Positions 1 to 9,700 of a DNA stretch of 38,213 nucleotides are shown piece after piece; the stretch's first letter is position 1; the number at the start of each line of letters is the position of its first letter. Made by a program: the position numbers and the translations under genes. The notes beneath the pieces were generated by a model. It was not told the origin of the DNA. It saw only the letters and a list, made by a program, of their open reading frames with translations, and did no database searches. Origin of the DNA: Candidatus Segetimicrobium genomatis (GTDB taxonomy: Bacteria > Sysuimicrobiota > Sysuimicrobiia > Sysuimicrobiales > Kaftiobacteriaceae); NCBI GenBank assembly GCA_005882295.1, contig VBAI01000014.1:1-38213 (forward strand). Direction: 5' to 3'.

Positions 1-342
1 GAGGAACTCGCCGCGGCCGGCCAGGTGCCACACCACGCTGGGGACATAGTGGTCGTACGCGCCGGCGCCCAGGAAACACACCGCGCGGTCGTTGTGCACG
101 TTCTCGCCGGCCATGGCCCGCATCTGGGCCATCAGCTCCGGATCGCTGAGCGCGGGGGGCAGGCGCAGCGGCCGGTCCACCCGTACCGAGGCAGGAATGT
201 CGGCGAACAGGTCCTCGACCGACGCGACGCCGATCGTGCGGAGCATCTCCTCCCGCTCGGCATCGGTGGCCGGGATGTATTTGTGCTGCGTCCTCCGCGC
301 CACGCGGGGAGGAACGTTCGCGCCTCGGGTGCGGGCGGTCAT
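1..342 (-). CDS. gcvPA: Glycine dehydrogenase (decarboxylating) subunit 1, N-terminal part; runs off the window edge
   Basis: Reverse-strand reading gives MTARTRGANVPPRVARRTQHKYIPATDAEREEMLRTIGVASVEDLFADIP...; start overlaps the gcvH stop (ATGA); gcv context. Confidence 0.85.
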   Translation of the reverse strand, partial: MTARTRGANVPPRVARRTQHKYIPATDAEREEMLRTIGVASVEDLFADIPASVRVDRPLRLPPALSDPELMAQMRAMAGENVHNDRAVCFLGAGAYDHYVPSVVWHLAGRGEFL

Positions 343-737
343 GTGGCGGGTTCCCCAATAAGGCCCAGGTATTTCTCCACGGGCATCAGCTGTTCGAGCT
401 CACGCAGGTCGTCCGGTTGCACGACAATCATCCAGCCCTTGCCGTATGGGTCTGAGTTTACCACCTCAGGCGTGTCGGCCAGCGCGGCGTTCACCTCGAC
501 CACCGTGCCGCTGACGGGCGAATAGAGGTCAGACACCGCCTTGACCGACTCGACGACCCCGAACGGCTGCATATAGGTGACCTTCGCGCCGACGGCCGGC
601 AACTCAACGAAGACCACGTCAGTGAGGCGATCGGCCGCGAACCGCGTGATCCCCACGCGGACCCGGCCGCCCTCCGCGCGCGCCCATTCATGCTCAGATG
701 AATACCGCAGATCCTTTGGGTACATCACACCCCCCAC
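339..737 (-). CDS. gcvH: Glycine cleavage system H protein
   Basis: MYPKDLRYSSEHEWA...GVVESVKAVSDLYSPVSGTVVEVN lipoyl domain; gcv operon. Confidence 0.95.
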   Translation of the reverse strand: MGGVMYPKDLRYSSEHEWARAEGGRVRVGITRFAADRLTDVVFVELPAVGAKVTYMQPFGVVESVKAVSDLYSPVSGTVVEVNAALADTPEVVNSDPYGKGWMIVVQPDDLRELEQLMPVEKYLGLIGEPAT

Positions 738-743
738 GAGACA

Positions 744-827
744 GTTGGAAAGTTGGAGCGTTGGAAAGTTGAAAAGTCAACGTGGAAACTCTTCAACTCT
801 CCAACTCTTCAACTCTTCAACTCCTCC
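744..827. repeat. Mirrored word-array E1 (word GTTGRARA, 8 bp)
   Basis: Left arm 744-777 gttggaaa gttggagc gttggaaa gttgaaaa gt; right arm ~787-827 is the reverse-complement word array (aactcttc)n. Confidence 0.85.
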
Positions 828-1914
828 TGTAGAACGGTAACTTCACGACCCGGGCGTCCTCCAGCCGGCCTCGAATCTCCACCTGCAGTGGGGTGCCGGG
901 GGGAGCATAGGCCCGCTCGACATACCCCATGCCGATGCTCTTGCGGATCCACGGTCCGAAGGTACCGCTGGTCACCTGCCCGATACGCCGGCCCTCCGCC
1001 TGCAACGCGTATCCGTGTCGGGGGACGGCACGCCCCTGCATCTCAAATCCTACAAGTTTCCGGGCCACACCGCGCGCTTTCTGGGCCAGCAGGGCCTCCC
1101 GGCCGATGAACGCCACCTTGTCGAACTTCACCGTCCAGCCCAGTGGAGCCTCAAGCGGCGTCGCCGTCTCATCAATATCATTCCCGTAGAGCATGTACCC
1201 CGCTTCCAGCCGCAGGGTGTCCCGCGCGCCCAGACCCGCCGGCGCAAGGCCGTGAGGACGGCCGGCCTCTACCAGCGCGCTCCACAGGGCCGGGGCTGCG
1301 TCCCACGCACAGGCGATCTCAAACCCATCTTCTCCAGTGTACCCGGTGCGGGCGACCAGGCACCGCAGCCCCGCCACCTCCAGCCCATCGGTGAAATGAA
1401 AGGACGCCAGCCGTGTGAGATCGGCCCTGGTCAGCCGCTCAAGGATTGACTGTGCCTTCGGCCCCTGCAACGCGAGCAAGGCGAGGTCAGCGGACCGGTC
1501 GCGGGCCGTGGCCGCACGGGTGTGCTCGGCGATCCACTGGAAGTCTCGCTCTGTCCGGGATGCGTTCACGACAAAGAGAAACCTGTCGCCCGTCAGCCGA
1601 AACACCGTGAGGTCGTCGATGATTCCGCCCGACGGCAGGCACACCGGGGAATACAGTCCCTGGCCGGGGATCAACCGGGCGGCGTCGTTGGTGATGAGAC
1701 GCTGCACCGACTCCAGCGCGCCGGGACCGAAGACCTCTACCTCCCCCATGTGGGAGACGTCGAACAGACCGGCGGCCGTGCGCACGGCGTGGTGCTCTTC
1801 GACGATGCCGGCGTACTGCACCGGCATCTCCCAGCCTCCGAACTCCACCATCCGGGCGCCAGCGGCCCGGTGCACATCATACAGGCTGGTACGCTTGAGG
1901 TGTGTGCTGGCCAT
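817..1914 (-). CDS. gcvT: Glycine cleavage system aminomethyltransferase T
   Basis: 365 aa; LKRTSLYDVHRAAGARMVEFGGWEMPVQY, TGYTGEDGFEI motifs. Confidence 0.95.
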   Translation of the reverse strand: MASTHLKRTSLYDVHRAAGARMVEFGGWEMPVQYAGIVEEHHAVRTAAGLFDVSHMGEVEVFGPGALESVQRLITNDAARLIPGQGLYSPVCLPSGGIIDDLTVFRLTGDRFLFVVNASRTERDFQWIAEHTRAATARDRSADLALLALQGPKAQSILERLTRADLTRLASFHFTDGLEVAGLRCLVARTGYTGEDGFEIACAWDAAPALWSALVEAGRPHGLAPAGLGARDTLRLEAGYMLYGNDIDETATPLEAPLGWTVKFDKVAFIGREALLAQKARGVARKLVGFEMQGRAVPRHGYALQAEGRRIGQVTSGTFGPWIRKSIGMGYVERAYAPPGTPLQVEIRGRLEDARVVKLPFYRRS

Positions 1915-1928
1915 TTCGCATCAACTGC

Positions 1929-2014
1929 GGGACTAGGGATTGGGGACTAGGGACTCGCGACTACGAATCAGCCCCATTCTGCGGTTGAGTCCCCAGTCCC
2001 CGGTCCCCAGTCCC
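1929..2014. repeat. Mirrored word-array E2 (word GGGACTA/GGGGACT)
   Basis: Left arm 1929-1963 gggactagggattggggactagggactcgcgact; right arm 1987-2014 gagtccccagtccccggtccccagtccc. Confidence 0.8.
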
Positions 2015-2659
2015 GCTTTTTAGCTCAGCTTCGCGCTGCCGCAGGAGGGCGATCACTTCGTCGTCGGTCGTTTGTGCGAAGTTTTCGTAGAACTGGCCGA
2101 CCGCGTAGAAAACCGGAGGCCTGTGGAGACATACGACGTCGTCGGCTTCGGCGTGCAGCCGGTGCATGCTATCGGCCGGCGCGACAGGAATGGCAACGAC
2201 CAGCCAGGCCGGACGCATCGCCCGCACCGCCCGCAGAGCCGCAATCATCGTCGATCCTGTGGCGATTCCGTCGTCCACCACCACCGCCACTGACCCGGAG
2301 AGATCTGGAGGCGGCCGGTCGCCGCGATACAGGAGCATCCGCCGCTTGATCTCCACACTTTGTTCCGCGATCTCCGTCTGCAGATAGTCGTCGGCGACCC
2401 GCAGCGCCGCTACCAGGGCCTCGTCCAGGTACACGGTTCCGTCGTGAGCGACGGCGCCGATGGCCAGCTCAGGGTTCCCCGGAGCCCTGAGCTTGCGCGG
2501 GATGACCACGTCCAGCGGCGCACGCAGCGCCACGGCCACCTCATACCCGACGACGACGCCACCACGAGGGATCGCGAGGATGTGGGGCCGGCGGTCCTGA
2601 TAGATGCGAAGCGCCGCCGACAGTTGCTCCCCGGCATCCCGGCGGTCGCGAAACAACAT
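1961..2659 (-). CDS. Phosphoribosyltransferase-domain protein
   Basis: PRTase motif VAVVVDDGIATGSTMIAALRAVR; IPRGGVVVGYEVA. Confidence 0.85.
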   Translation of the reverse strand: MLFRDRRDAGEQLSAALRIYQDRRPHILAIPRGGVVVGYEVAVALRAPLDVVIPRKLRAPGNPELAIGAVAHDGTVYLDEALVAALRVADDYLQTEIAEQSVEIKRRMLLYRGDRPPPDLSGSVAVVVDDGIATGSTMIAALRAVRAMRPAWLVVAIPVAPADSMHRLHAEADDVVCLHRPPVFYAVGQFYENFAQTTDDEVIALLRQREAELKSGTGDRGLGTQPQNGADS

Positions 2660-2754
2660 CGCGCCCCACCCACGAGCGGACTCAGCGCACTCGACGGCTC
2701 ATCCTTCCACGAATATGGAATGTTATCCTTTGCTCGCGAGGACCCTCGAAATTT

Positions 2755-2783
2755 CGGATTGCGGATTGTGGATTGCGGAATGG
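2755..2783. repeat. Single-arm word array E3 (CGGATTG x3-4)
   Basis: cggattgcggattgtggattgcggaatgg; no clear opposite arm. Confidence 0.5.
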
Positions 2784-2793
2784 ACGGAACCGT

Positions 2794-3516
2794 CTACCGG
2801 ACGATTCCCAAGGAGCGGATGAGAGAGGAAAGGACGGGCAAGAGGACATTGAGCGCGACCACCACGAGCAAGGCCGGGAGTAGGTTGCCCACGCGCACCG
2901 GCCGGAGCCGTAGCAGCGTGATCCCGACCCCGAGCACGAGCAGGCCCCCCGTCGCGGTGAACTCTCGCGTCACGTCCGGAGTCATCACCCCCTGGGCCAG
3001 AGTTGCCAGCAGCGTGAGCGCGCCCTGATAGATGAGGATCGTGCCAGCGGAAAGAAACACCCCCGCCCCGAGCGCGGCGCCGATCGCGACCGAGGAGACC
3101 CCGTCCAGCATGGACTTCGTGTACAGGAGCACCGGCGGCTGTCCCAGGCCGCCCTGGATGCTGCCGAGGATCGTCAGCGGCCCGACGCAGAAGAGGAGGG
3201 AACTGGTGACGAATGCGCGAGCGAAGGTGCTGCCTTCTTCACGCGCGCCTAGCCGTGCCTCGGCCCACAGTCCCAGCCGGTTCAATCGTGCCTCGATGCC
3301 GAGCGCCTCGCCCAGCACTCCGCCCACGGCCATGCTGATGATCACGACCAGCACGTTGTGAGTCCCTAGCCCCATCTGCATCCCGATGACGAGCACCGCA
3401 AGCCCCAGGCCCTGCATCAGGATCTCGTGCATCCCCTCAGGGATGTGGCGGCGCAATGACACGCCGACGGCGCTACCCGCGACGACCGCCAATGCATTGA
3501 CGAGGGTCCCCAACAT
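2794..3516 (-). CDS. DUF554 family membrane protein
   Basis: MLGTLVNALAVVAGSAVGVSLRRHIPEGMHEILMQGLGLAVLVIGMQM...; SD AGGTGA before ATG at 3516. Confidence 0.85.
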   Translation of the reverse strand: MLGTLVNALAVVAGSAVGVSLRRHIPEGMHEILMQGLGLAVLVIGMQMGLGTHNVLVVIISMAVGGVLGEALGIEARLNRLGLWAEARLGAREEGSTFARAFVTSSLLFCVGPLTILGSIQGGLGQPPVLLYTKSMLDGVSSVAIGAALGAGVFLSAGTILIYQGALTLLATLAQGVMTPDVTREFTATGGLLVLGVGITLLRLRPVRVGNLLPALLVVVALNVLLPVLSSLIRSLGIVR

Positions 3517-3541
3517 AAGAGTCACCTACCACTGCAACAGA

Positions 3542-4096
3542 TCACAAGCCAAGCTGGGAAGCACTCCCTCTCAGCGCCTGGATCACAAGATCGATGTGCT
3601 CGTCGAGCGGCACGCCCAGGTCGTCCGCGCCACGGAGGACGTCCTCGCGATTTACCCCGCGGGCGAACGCTTTGTCCTTCATCTTTTTCTTGACCGAGGC
3701 GACGTCGACTACCGCAAGCGACCTGCCCGGCTTCACCAGAGCCACGGCAATGATAAAGCCCACCAGCTCATCCACCCCGTACAGGGCTTTCTCCATGTTC
3801 GACTGGCGGGGCACGCCGGAGTAGTCGGCGTGGGCCAGGACCGCCCGGCACCACGCCTCCGGCACGCCGCGCCGTCGCAGCTCCTCCACGCCGACCAACG
3901 GATGCCCGGCTTCCTGTGATGGACACCGTTCGTAGTCGAGATCGTGCACCAGGCCCACAGTCCCCCAGATGTCCTCATCCTCGCCAAACCGGCGCGCATA
4001 GGCGCGCATCGCCGCCTCCGCGGCCAGCAGGTGCTTACGGAGGTTGGGATTGGTGATCCATTCACACACGAGGGCCCAGGCCTGATCCCGGGTCAT
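3542..4096 (-). CDS. HD-domain hydrolase-like protein
   Basis: VGLVHDLDYERCP HD motif; start moved to ATG at 4096. Confidence 0.75.
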   Translation of the reverse strand: MTRDQAWALVCEWITNPNLRKHLLAAEAAMRAYARRFGEDEDIWGTVGLVHDLDYERCPSQEAGHPLVGVEELRRRGVPEAWCRAVLAHADYSGVPRQSNMEKALYGVDELVGFIIAVALVKPGRSLAVVDVASVKKKMKDKAFARGVNREDVLRGADDLGVPLDEHIDLVIQALRGSASQLGL

Positions 4097-4124
4097 GATG
4101 ATGGAGTTCCCTTTCTGAAAATGG

Positions 4125-4469
4125 TTACCTTTGAGACGATTCCGGATTGCCGGGTTGGCCAATCTTGGCCAGCCGCTCGAAGTTGAGGCGGAACAGGGCG
4201 ATGACGTCGGTCACGTCTTCGGGTCCGCGGATCCACCGGCTCACCCATCCCGACTCCGGCAGTACGTGGTGCGGGCGCGCCCGGCCGGATGCGATCAGTT
4301 CGTCGCGGATGCGCGTCGGAAACGGCAGGTCAGCCAGCCGGTCCCCGTGGAGATGCCCGATCTCGCGGTGGTCGATCGTGAACTCTACGCCGCCGAAACG
4401 GTGGGGGTGGGACTCGACCCCCGGCCAGCTCGACACCTCTTCGATGATTGTGCGCGCAATGACGCCCAT
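4125..4469 (-). CDS. Luciferase-domain-like (DUF5519) protein
   Basis: EEVSSWPGVESHPHRFGGVEFTIDHREIGHLHGDRLADLPF...GWVSRWI. Confidence 0.65.
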   Translation of the reverse strand: MGVIARTIIEEVSSWPGVESHPHRFGGVEFTIDHREIGHLHGDRLADLPFPTRIRDELIASGRARPHHVLPESGWVSRWIRGPEDVTDVIALFRLNFERLAKIGQPGNPESSQR

Positions 4470-4480
4470 CTTAGACCCCA

Positions 4481-4590
4481 CAATCTACACAGCCTACACG
4501 ACCTACACAATCAACACGATCTGATGGATTCCGGGTACCTACACGTCGAAGGGCGGTGATTGTGTAGGTTGTGTAGCTTGTGTAGGTTCG
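4481..4590. repeat. Mirrored word-array E4 (9-bp word GATTGTGTAG/CTACACAAT family)
   Basis: Left arm 4481-4520 caatctacacagcctacacgacctacacaatcaacacgat; right arm 4558-4590 gattgtgtaggttgtgtagcttgtgtaggttcg. Confidence 0.9.
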
Positions 4591-6179
4591 CTCTTGTTGC
4601 TAGTTCGTAGCGGGATCTCAGGCAGCGCCGTCGCCACCAGCAGCGCCAGCAGCAACAATGCCGCGGCGTACGCATAGATCCGCGTGATCCCCACCGTGAA
4701 CGCCACCCGGAACACTTCGCGCACCTGCGCGACCGCCGGTCCCGGCACCGAGGCGAAGACGCCGCTACGGATGCTGTCGAGGTCGATCGCCGCGCGAGCC
4801 TGCGCCGGGAGTTGGGCCAGGAGCGGCGTGGCCCGGTGTGTGAACTCGGCCGTCAGCACGGTGGACAGGACGACGCCGAAGGCCGCGGTGCCCACCGCCG
4901 AGCCGATTTGCAGGAAGAACTGGCGGGCGGCGGTGGCCATGCCCACCTTCTCATGAGGAACGGCGTTCTGGACAGCCAGGTTGAGCAACGGCATCGCCGG
5001 CCCGAGCCCTAAGCCAAGGACAATCATCCGCCAGGTCACATCCCCCCGCGTCGCGTCCGGTCCCAGGGTTGCCAGCAGGCCGAACCCGACGGTGGCGACG
5101 GCAAACCCTCCGAGCACGATACGGCGGTACCGGCCCAGCCGTTGCACGATTATCGACGACGTGAACGCGCCAATGACGACGGCAAACGTCAGCGGGATGA
5201 GGGTCGTCCCGGCGGCCGTGGCGGACACCCCCACGACATTGACCATGAAGATCGACAAGAAGAAGACGGCCGCGAAGAACGACGCGCCGACCAGCGTCGA
5301 GGCCGCGCTGACGACGGCAAAGGTCCGGTTGCGGAAGAGGTCCAGCGCGATCACCGGGGAGGGGACCCGTGACTCCACGACCAGCAGCAGTGCGGTGGCG
5401 ACCGCGGCGACGAGCAGCAGGCCGACAACGGCCGGCGACGACCACGGATACTGCTCCTTGTCCAGCGTCAGGGCCAGCAACAGCGGGACGACCGAGGCGA
5501 TCAGCAAGGCCGTCCCCGCCCAGTCCACGGTGGCAGGCAGGCCGCTGTGCAGCCGCGGCATCTTCGCCACGATGAATGCCACCGCCACGATACCGACGGG
5601 GACGTTTACGTAGAAAACCCACCGCCAGCTCAGCTGGTCGGTGAGCACCCCGCCGAGGTACGGGCCCACGACGCTGGCCAGGGCGAAGACGCCGCCAAAC
5701 AGCCCCTGGTACCGCGGTCGTTGCGCGGGGACGAAGAGGTCGGCGATCACGGTAAAGGCCGACGAGGTTAACGCGGCGGCGCCGATTCCTTGGAGAATGC
5801 GGAACGCGATCAGCTGCTGCATCGTGGCCGCGAGACCAGAGAGCGCCGACCCCAGGAGAAAGATCACGATGCCGGCGAGCACGATGCTCCGCCGGCCGTA
5901 GATGTCGGACAACTTGCCGTAAACAGGCACCGTGGTCGTGCTGGCCACGAGGTAGCCGGTAGAGACCCACGCCAGCAGGTCGATGCCGCGCAGGTCGGCA
6001 ATGATCGCCGGCAGCGCCGTGGCCACGATCGTCTGGTCGAGCGCGGCCAGGAACAATCCCATCAGTACGCCGGCCAGCACGATCCACTTCGTCTGCGGCG
6101 ACAGGATGCTGGCGTAGTCAATCCGCTCTGCGCGCGGCGCGGCCACGGCTACATCGGCGTCGGATTCAGCAGGGCGCAT
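4539..6179 (-). CDS. MFS drug-efflux transporter, EmrB/QacA (14-TM) type
   Basis: LFLAALDQTIVATALPAI, ADIFG-like LSDIYGRRSIVLAG; many TM segments. Confidence 0.9.
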   Translation of the reverse strand: MRPAESDADVAVAAPRAERIDYASILSPQTKWIVLAGVLMGLFLAALDQTIVATALPAIIADLRGIDLLAWVSTGYLVASTTTVPVYGKLSDIYGRRSIVLAGIVIFLLGSALSGLAATMQQLIAFRILQGIGAAALTSSAFTVIADLFVPAQRPRYQGLFGGVFALASVVGPYLGGVLTDQLSWRWVFYVNVPVGIVAVAFIVAKMPRLHSGLPATVDWAGTALLIASVVPLLLALTLDKEQYPWSSPAVVGLLLVAAVATALLLVVESRVPSPVIALDLFRNRTFAVVSAASTLVGASFFAAVFFLSIFMVNVVGVSATAAGTTLIPLTFAVVIGAFTSSIIVQRLGRYRRIVLGGFAVATVGFGLLATLGPDATRGDVTWRMIVLGLGLGPAMPLLNLAVQNAVPHEKVGMATAARQFFLQIGSAVGTAAFGVVLSTVLTAEFTHRATPLLAQLPAQARAAIDLDSIRSGVFASVPGPAVAQVREVFRVAFTVGITRIYAYAAALLLLALLVATALPEIPLRTSNKSEPTQATQPTQSPPFDV

Positions 6180-6267
6180 GTTGCGATTATCCGTAGGTAC
6201 TGTGAACGCTGTCAACTGCGCGTCATCCAACAGAACGGGGCGTGACGCGAGAAACCTTCCCCGTGTC

Positions 6268-7155
6268 CTATCGTTCGACCACGGTCACACTCAGTTCTTT
6301 CACCGCACCGCCGCGGACGAGACGGATCCGCAGCGATGCCCCGACCTTTTCCGACGTCAACTGCGCGGCGACGTCATCGTGGGTGCGGACCGATGTCCCA
6401 TTAACCGCGACAATCACGTCTCCCAGCACCAACCCACCGCGTTCGGCGGGACTTCCGGGTTCCACCGAGACAACAATCAGCCCCACGCGCTGCCCCACCT
6501 GCTGTTCCAGGCCGGCCGGCAGACGGACCGGGTGGGCCCCAATACCCAGATACCCGCGGCGGATCTTCCCGTGCGCCAGCAGCATGCCCACCACCTTGCG
6601 CAGCGTGGGCACCGGCACCGTCAGCGCGGCTCGCCGCAGGAGTCCCGCCGTGTTCATCCCCAGGGCTCCACCGTCTGTGTCCACGAGCATGCCGCCGGAG
6701 AATCCGAATCCCGGGGTCATGTCGGCTTCAACGTACCGGTCCAGCTCTCCGCCCATGGGGGTCCGCCAGGCCTCGCCCGCGGCACTGATGATGCCCAGCC
6801 GCGCCCGTACGGTGCGGCCGGGCCGGGCCAGGGCGATCACCAGCTGGCCGACCTTCGCCGCGGCATCGCTCCAGGACGGCACGCTGAGACCAGAGGTCTG
6901 CGCCCGCACTACGGCCAGATCGGTTCCTGGATCACGACCGGCCAGAGTGGCAGCCACGAGCTGACCATCGGGGAGACCGACCCGGATATCGTCCTCCTGC
7001 TCAATGACGTGGTCAGCTGTTACGATCGTCCCGTCGGCGGCCCAGACGATTCCACTTCCGGGGAACCGCCGCCCGGCTTCGATTCGAACCACCGATGGCC
7101 CAGCCTGCTCGACTACTCCCGCGATCCCGCTGCTGATTTCCTTCAAGGTCTGCAT
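6268..7155 (-). CDS. HtrA/DegP-like S1C serine protease with C-terminal PDZ domain
   Basis: TADHVIE (His), GTDLAVV (Asp), GFSGGMLVD (Ser), PDZ LGIGAHPVRLP...GGLVLGDVIVAVNG. Confidence 0.85.
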   Translation of the reverse strand: MQTLKEISSGIAGVVEQAGPSVVRIEAGRRFPGSGIVWAADGTIVTADHVIEQEDDIRVGLPDGQLVAATLAGRDPGTDLAVVRAQTSGLSVPSWSDAAAKVGQLVIALARPGRTVRARLGIISAAGEAWRTPMGGELDRYVEADMTPGFGFSGGMLVDTDGGALGMNTAGLLRRAALTVPVPTLRKVVGMLLAHGKIRRGYLGIGAHPVRLPAGLEQQVGQRVGLIVVSVEPGSPAERGGLVLGDVIVAVNGTSVRTHDDVAAQLTSEKVGASLRIRLVRGGAVKELSVTVVER

Positions 7156-7234
7156 CGCATCCACCACCTCCACTAACACTGACCATACGCGCTCAAGGCG
7201 TCGCCTACATCACCCGTTTGGCTAGGGAGGACCA

Positions 7235-7355
7235 ACGCGTCTTTTGCGTCAGTTGCGTCTCCTTGCGTCCACTACGACAAGACGCGATTGAGGCGATCAG
7301 TTGCTATGGACGCAATAGACGCGAGCGACGCAACAAGACGCAACGAGACGCAACT
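7235..7355. repeat. Mirrored word-array E5 (word TTGCGTC/GACGCAA)
   Basis: Left arm 7235-7270 acgcgtcttttgcgtcagttgcgtctccttgcgtcc; right arm 7308-7355 ggacgcaatagacgcgagcgacgcaacaagacgcaacgagacgcaac. Confidence 0.85.
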
Positions 7356-7359
7356 GAAG

Positions 7360-7968
7360 TTAGAGGACGATCAGTCCGAGGCGCGCCGCTTTCGTGACGG
7401 CTTCCGTACGGCCGTGCGCGCCCAGCTTGCTGAAGATGGCACCGACGTGGAACTTCACGGTGTGCTCACTGATGCCCAGCTGGCTCGCGATCTGCCTGTT
7501 GGACAAACCTCCGGCCAGCCACTGCAGGACCTGTTGTTCACGCGGGGTCAGTTCCTCCACAGAGATGTCCGGATCCTCACTCCGCCCTGGCGCAATCGCT
7601 GGAGCAAATGCAGGATCGATGGCCACCAGGCCCTCCATTACCGCTCGCAGCGCCGCCAGGAGCGCAGGGCCGCTGACATCACGCGAGAGGGCGCCTCGGG
7701 CGCCGGCGGTCACCGCCTCAGAGATCCGGGTGTCGTTGTCGCCCAACACAATCACGGGTGCGTCCAGCAGCGCAAGGAGCCCTGCCGGGGTCTGCGCGGC
7801 GCCGCTTCCAAGATCCCACACGATGACATCCTGACCGAAGGTGTCGGCAGGACCAAGAAGGAGGGCATCCGGCGCGGCCTCGTCCACGGTCACGTCAGGC
7901 TGTCGGGACAGCAACTCCACGAGTCCGGTCCGCGCACGCACATCATCGGCGACGATCAAAACACGCAT
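7360..7968 (-). CDS. LuxR-family response regulator with divergent receiver domain
   Basis: C-terminal LTPREQQVLQWLAGGLSNRQIASQLGISEHTVKFHVGAIFSKL. Confidence 0.85.
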   Translation of the reverse strand: MRVLIVADDVRARTGLVELLSRQPDVTVDEAAPDALLLGPADTFGQDVIVWDLGSGAAQTPAGLLALLDAPVIVLGDNDTRISEAVTAGARGALSRDVSGPALLAALRAVMEGLVAIDPAFAPAIAPGRSEDPDISVEELTPREQQVLQWLAGGLSNRQIASQLGISEHTVKFHVGAIFSKLGAHGRTEAVTKAARLGLIVL

Positions 7969-8076
7969 CTCCTCCAGTCCAACGCTCGCCCCGGGGGAAA
8001 GATGCCCATCACGGGGATGGTGCGCTGCCGCGCCCTCGCTAGCTCAACCAGCACTCCAGCCGAGACGTGTGACTCT

Positions 8077-8129
8077 GACCCCCTCACCCTTTGTCCCTCT
8101 CCCTCCAGGGAGAGGGGAATGAGGATGGG
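8077..8129. repeat. G/C-rich hairpin element E6 (CCCTCTCCCTCC AGGGAGAGGG)
   Basis: ccccctcaccctttgtccctctccct cc agggagaggggaatgaggatggg. Confidence 0.75.
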
Positions 8130-8145
8130 CGCTGCCGCGCCCCCA

Positions 8146-9231
8146 CTAAAGCCACGCGCTCTTTTGCCAGTTGTCCTTCGCCCCGGCAGAGGGAAGCCAG
8201 GGCGGGAGGGTGAGCAGCAGCCCGCGCGCCAAAGCGGCGACGTACGGCTCGTATGAACGGCGCAACTCCACCAGCTTCCTGTCCGCCTCATCGCCGGTCC
8301 GCAGCACCACCCCAGCCTCGTGCAATACCCCCCGGAGCCGGCGCAGGTCGTCTGCCGACAGCCGGTCGCGAGCGGGTGACTGCGGGGGTGTATCCAGCAC
8401 CTGGCACAGGTCCACGGCCACGTGACGCGCCATGGCAAAGGTCAGCCAGGCCTGGCGCGGCCGCACCCCGTCCACCCCGGTGAGGATGAGCGCGCAGGTG
8501 TCCAGGATCGTCGTCAGCGACGCCACCCACGATTCGTTGCCGTGCTGCGAGCGGAACCGCGCCAGCACAGGATACGAGATGTGACTCTCCAGCAGCTCCG
8601 CCGCCCAGCTTTCCCAGGCGGCCAGGAATTGCCCCAGCGCGTCCAGATCCTGCCACTGGCCCAGCCTGCGGATGAGCTCGGTCGCGGCCGGCGGCGATCC
8701 GGCCCACTCATCCAGCATCGCGATATGCGCTTCGCGCCGCGAGAACGCCTGGTAGACGACAGGGAGGTAGCCGATCACCAGCGCCAGAAAGGCGAAGCCG
8801 ACGAACGCCTCCAGGACCGTGACCGCCCGCGCCGCGGCAGACGTGGGCACGACATCGCCCAGCCCGAGGGTGAAGAGGGTCGTGCCGCTGAGGTAGAGCG
8901 CCGTGAAGAAGGTGGGCGGACGCTCCGGTACCGCAATCTGCAGCCCGAGCGCCGAGTGCACCAGGGCAAACCCCAACAACAGCATCATGGACCATCCGCC
9001 CAACAGGACGATAAGAGAAAACGGGCCAAACAGGCTGAGGAAACTCTCTCGCCGGCCCGGCCGGCGAATCACCGCCGCGACTATTAACCAGAGCTTCCAC
9101 AGGCTTTTGAAGAGGAGGCGCGCTGGGCGGAGCCGGCGTGTCACACGGCGTGGCAGGACAACGGTCTCAAACGTATCCCATAAGGCCACGCCGATTACAG
9201 CCACTCCGACCACGCCGGCCACCGGACCCAT
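8146..9231 (-). CDS. Ion channel (Ion_trans_2-like) membrane protein
   Basis: Pore-like FTALYLSGTTLFTLGLGDVVPTSAAARAVTVLEAFVGFAFLALVIGYLP. Confidence 0.75.
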   Translation of the reverse strand: MGPVAGVVGVAVIGVALWDTFETVVLPRRVTRRLRPARLLFKSLWKLWLIVAAVIRRPGRRESFLSLFGPFSLIVLLGGWSMMLLLGFALVHSALGLQIAVPERPPTFFTALYLSGTTLFTLGLGDVVPTSAAARAVTVLEAFVGFAFLALVIGYLPVVYQAFSRREAHIAMLDEWAGSPPAATELIRRLGQWQDLDALGQFLAAWESWAAELLESHISYPVLARFRSQHGNESWVASLTTILDTCALILTGVDGVRPRQAWLTFAMARHVAVDLCQVLDTPPQSPARDRLSADDLRRLRGVLHEAGVVLRTGDEADRKLVELRRSYEPYVAALARGLLLTLPPWLPSAGAKDNWQKSAWL

Positions 9232-9261
9232 CGCGGCAATTCCCCCTCACCTTGCGCTGCA

Positions 9262-9339
9262 GCAATTGCAAATTGCGGAAATGTGAATTGTAAATTGGCC
9301 CGCAACGCTAAAATTTACAATCCACAATTCACAATTCCC
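9262..9339. repeat. Mirrored word-array E7 (word AATTGTAA/CAATTCACAATT)
   Basis: gcaattgcaaattgcggaaatgtgaattgtaaattgg ... aaaatttacaatccacaattcacaattccc. Confidence 0.85.
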
Positions 9340-9351
9340 GCTTATCCGGGT

Positions 9352-9678
9352 TTAAGCGGCGCGCAACAGCCGGTTGAGCTCCGTCCGCGCGCGCTCGACC
9401 CGGTTCGGCTCTTCGGGCGCAACTGGCGTGGGCCCCAGCCCCAGGCGCCACAGCACCACCGCGCCTAGATGCGGCCGGTGGCGCGCGATGAACGCCCGGA
9501 AGTCCTCACCGGTCATCTCGAGCCGGAGCTCGGCCAGAAACCGGTACGCGTCCCCCGGGCCCATGGGCACCTCAGTATAGTGCCTTCCATCGACGATATA
9601 GACTCGCCTTCCATCCGGAGTGCGGTCCAAGGTGATTGTTGGCATCCGCACAGATCCGATCTGCTCATTGTCCTTCAT
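9352..9678 (-). CDS. Conserved hypothetical protein
   Basis: MKDNEQIGSVRMPTITLDRTPDGRRVYIVDGRHYTEVPM...; ORF between neighbouring minus-strand genes. Confidence 0.5.
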   Translation of the reverse strand: MKDNEQIGSVRMPTITLDRTPDGRRVYIVDGRHYTEVPMGPGDAYRFLAELRLEMTGEDFRAFIARHRPHLGAVVLWRLGLGPTPVAPEEPNRVERARTELNRLLRAA

Positions 9679-9700
9679 CGCGTTCTCCTTCACACTGGCG

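Noticed and set aside
4951-6087. 378-aa alternative-frame ORF within the MFS gene
   Set aside because: Same strand, different frame of a clear 14-TM transporter; arginine/glycine-rich out-of-frame product
8077-8129. E6 as a member of the word-palindrome class
   Set aside because: It is a compact G/C hairpin (CCCTCTCCCT/AGGGAGAGGG) with a 2-bp loop, resembling a sequence-type hairpin I have the impression is common in many GC-rich genomes; kept as a separate element rather than counted among the 13
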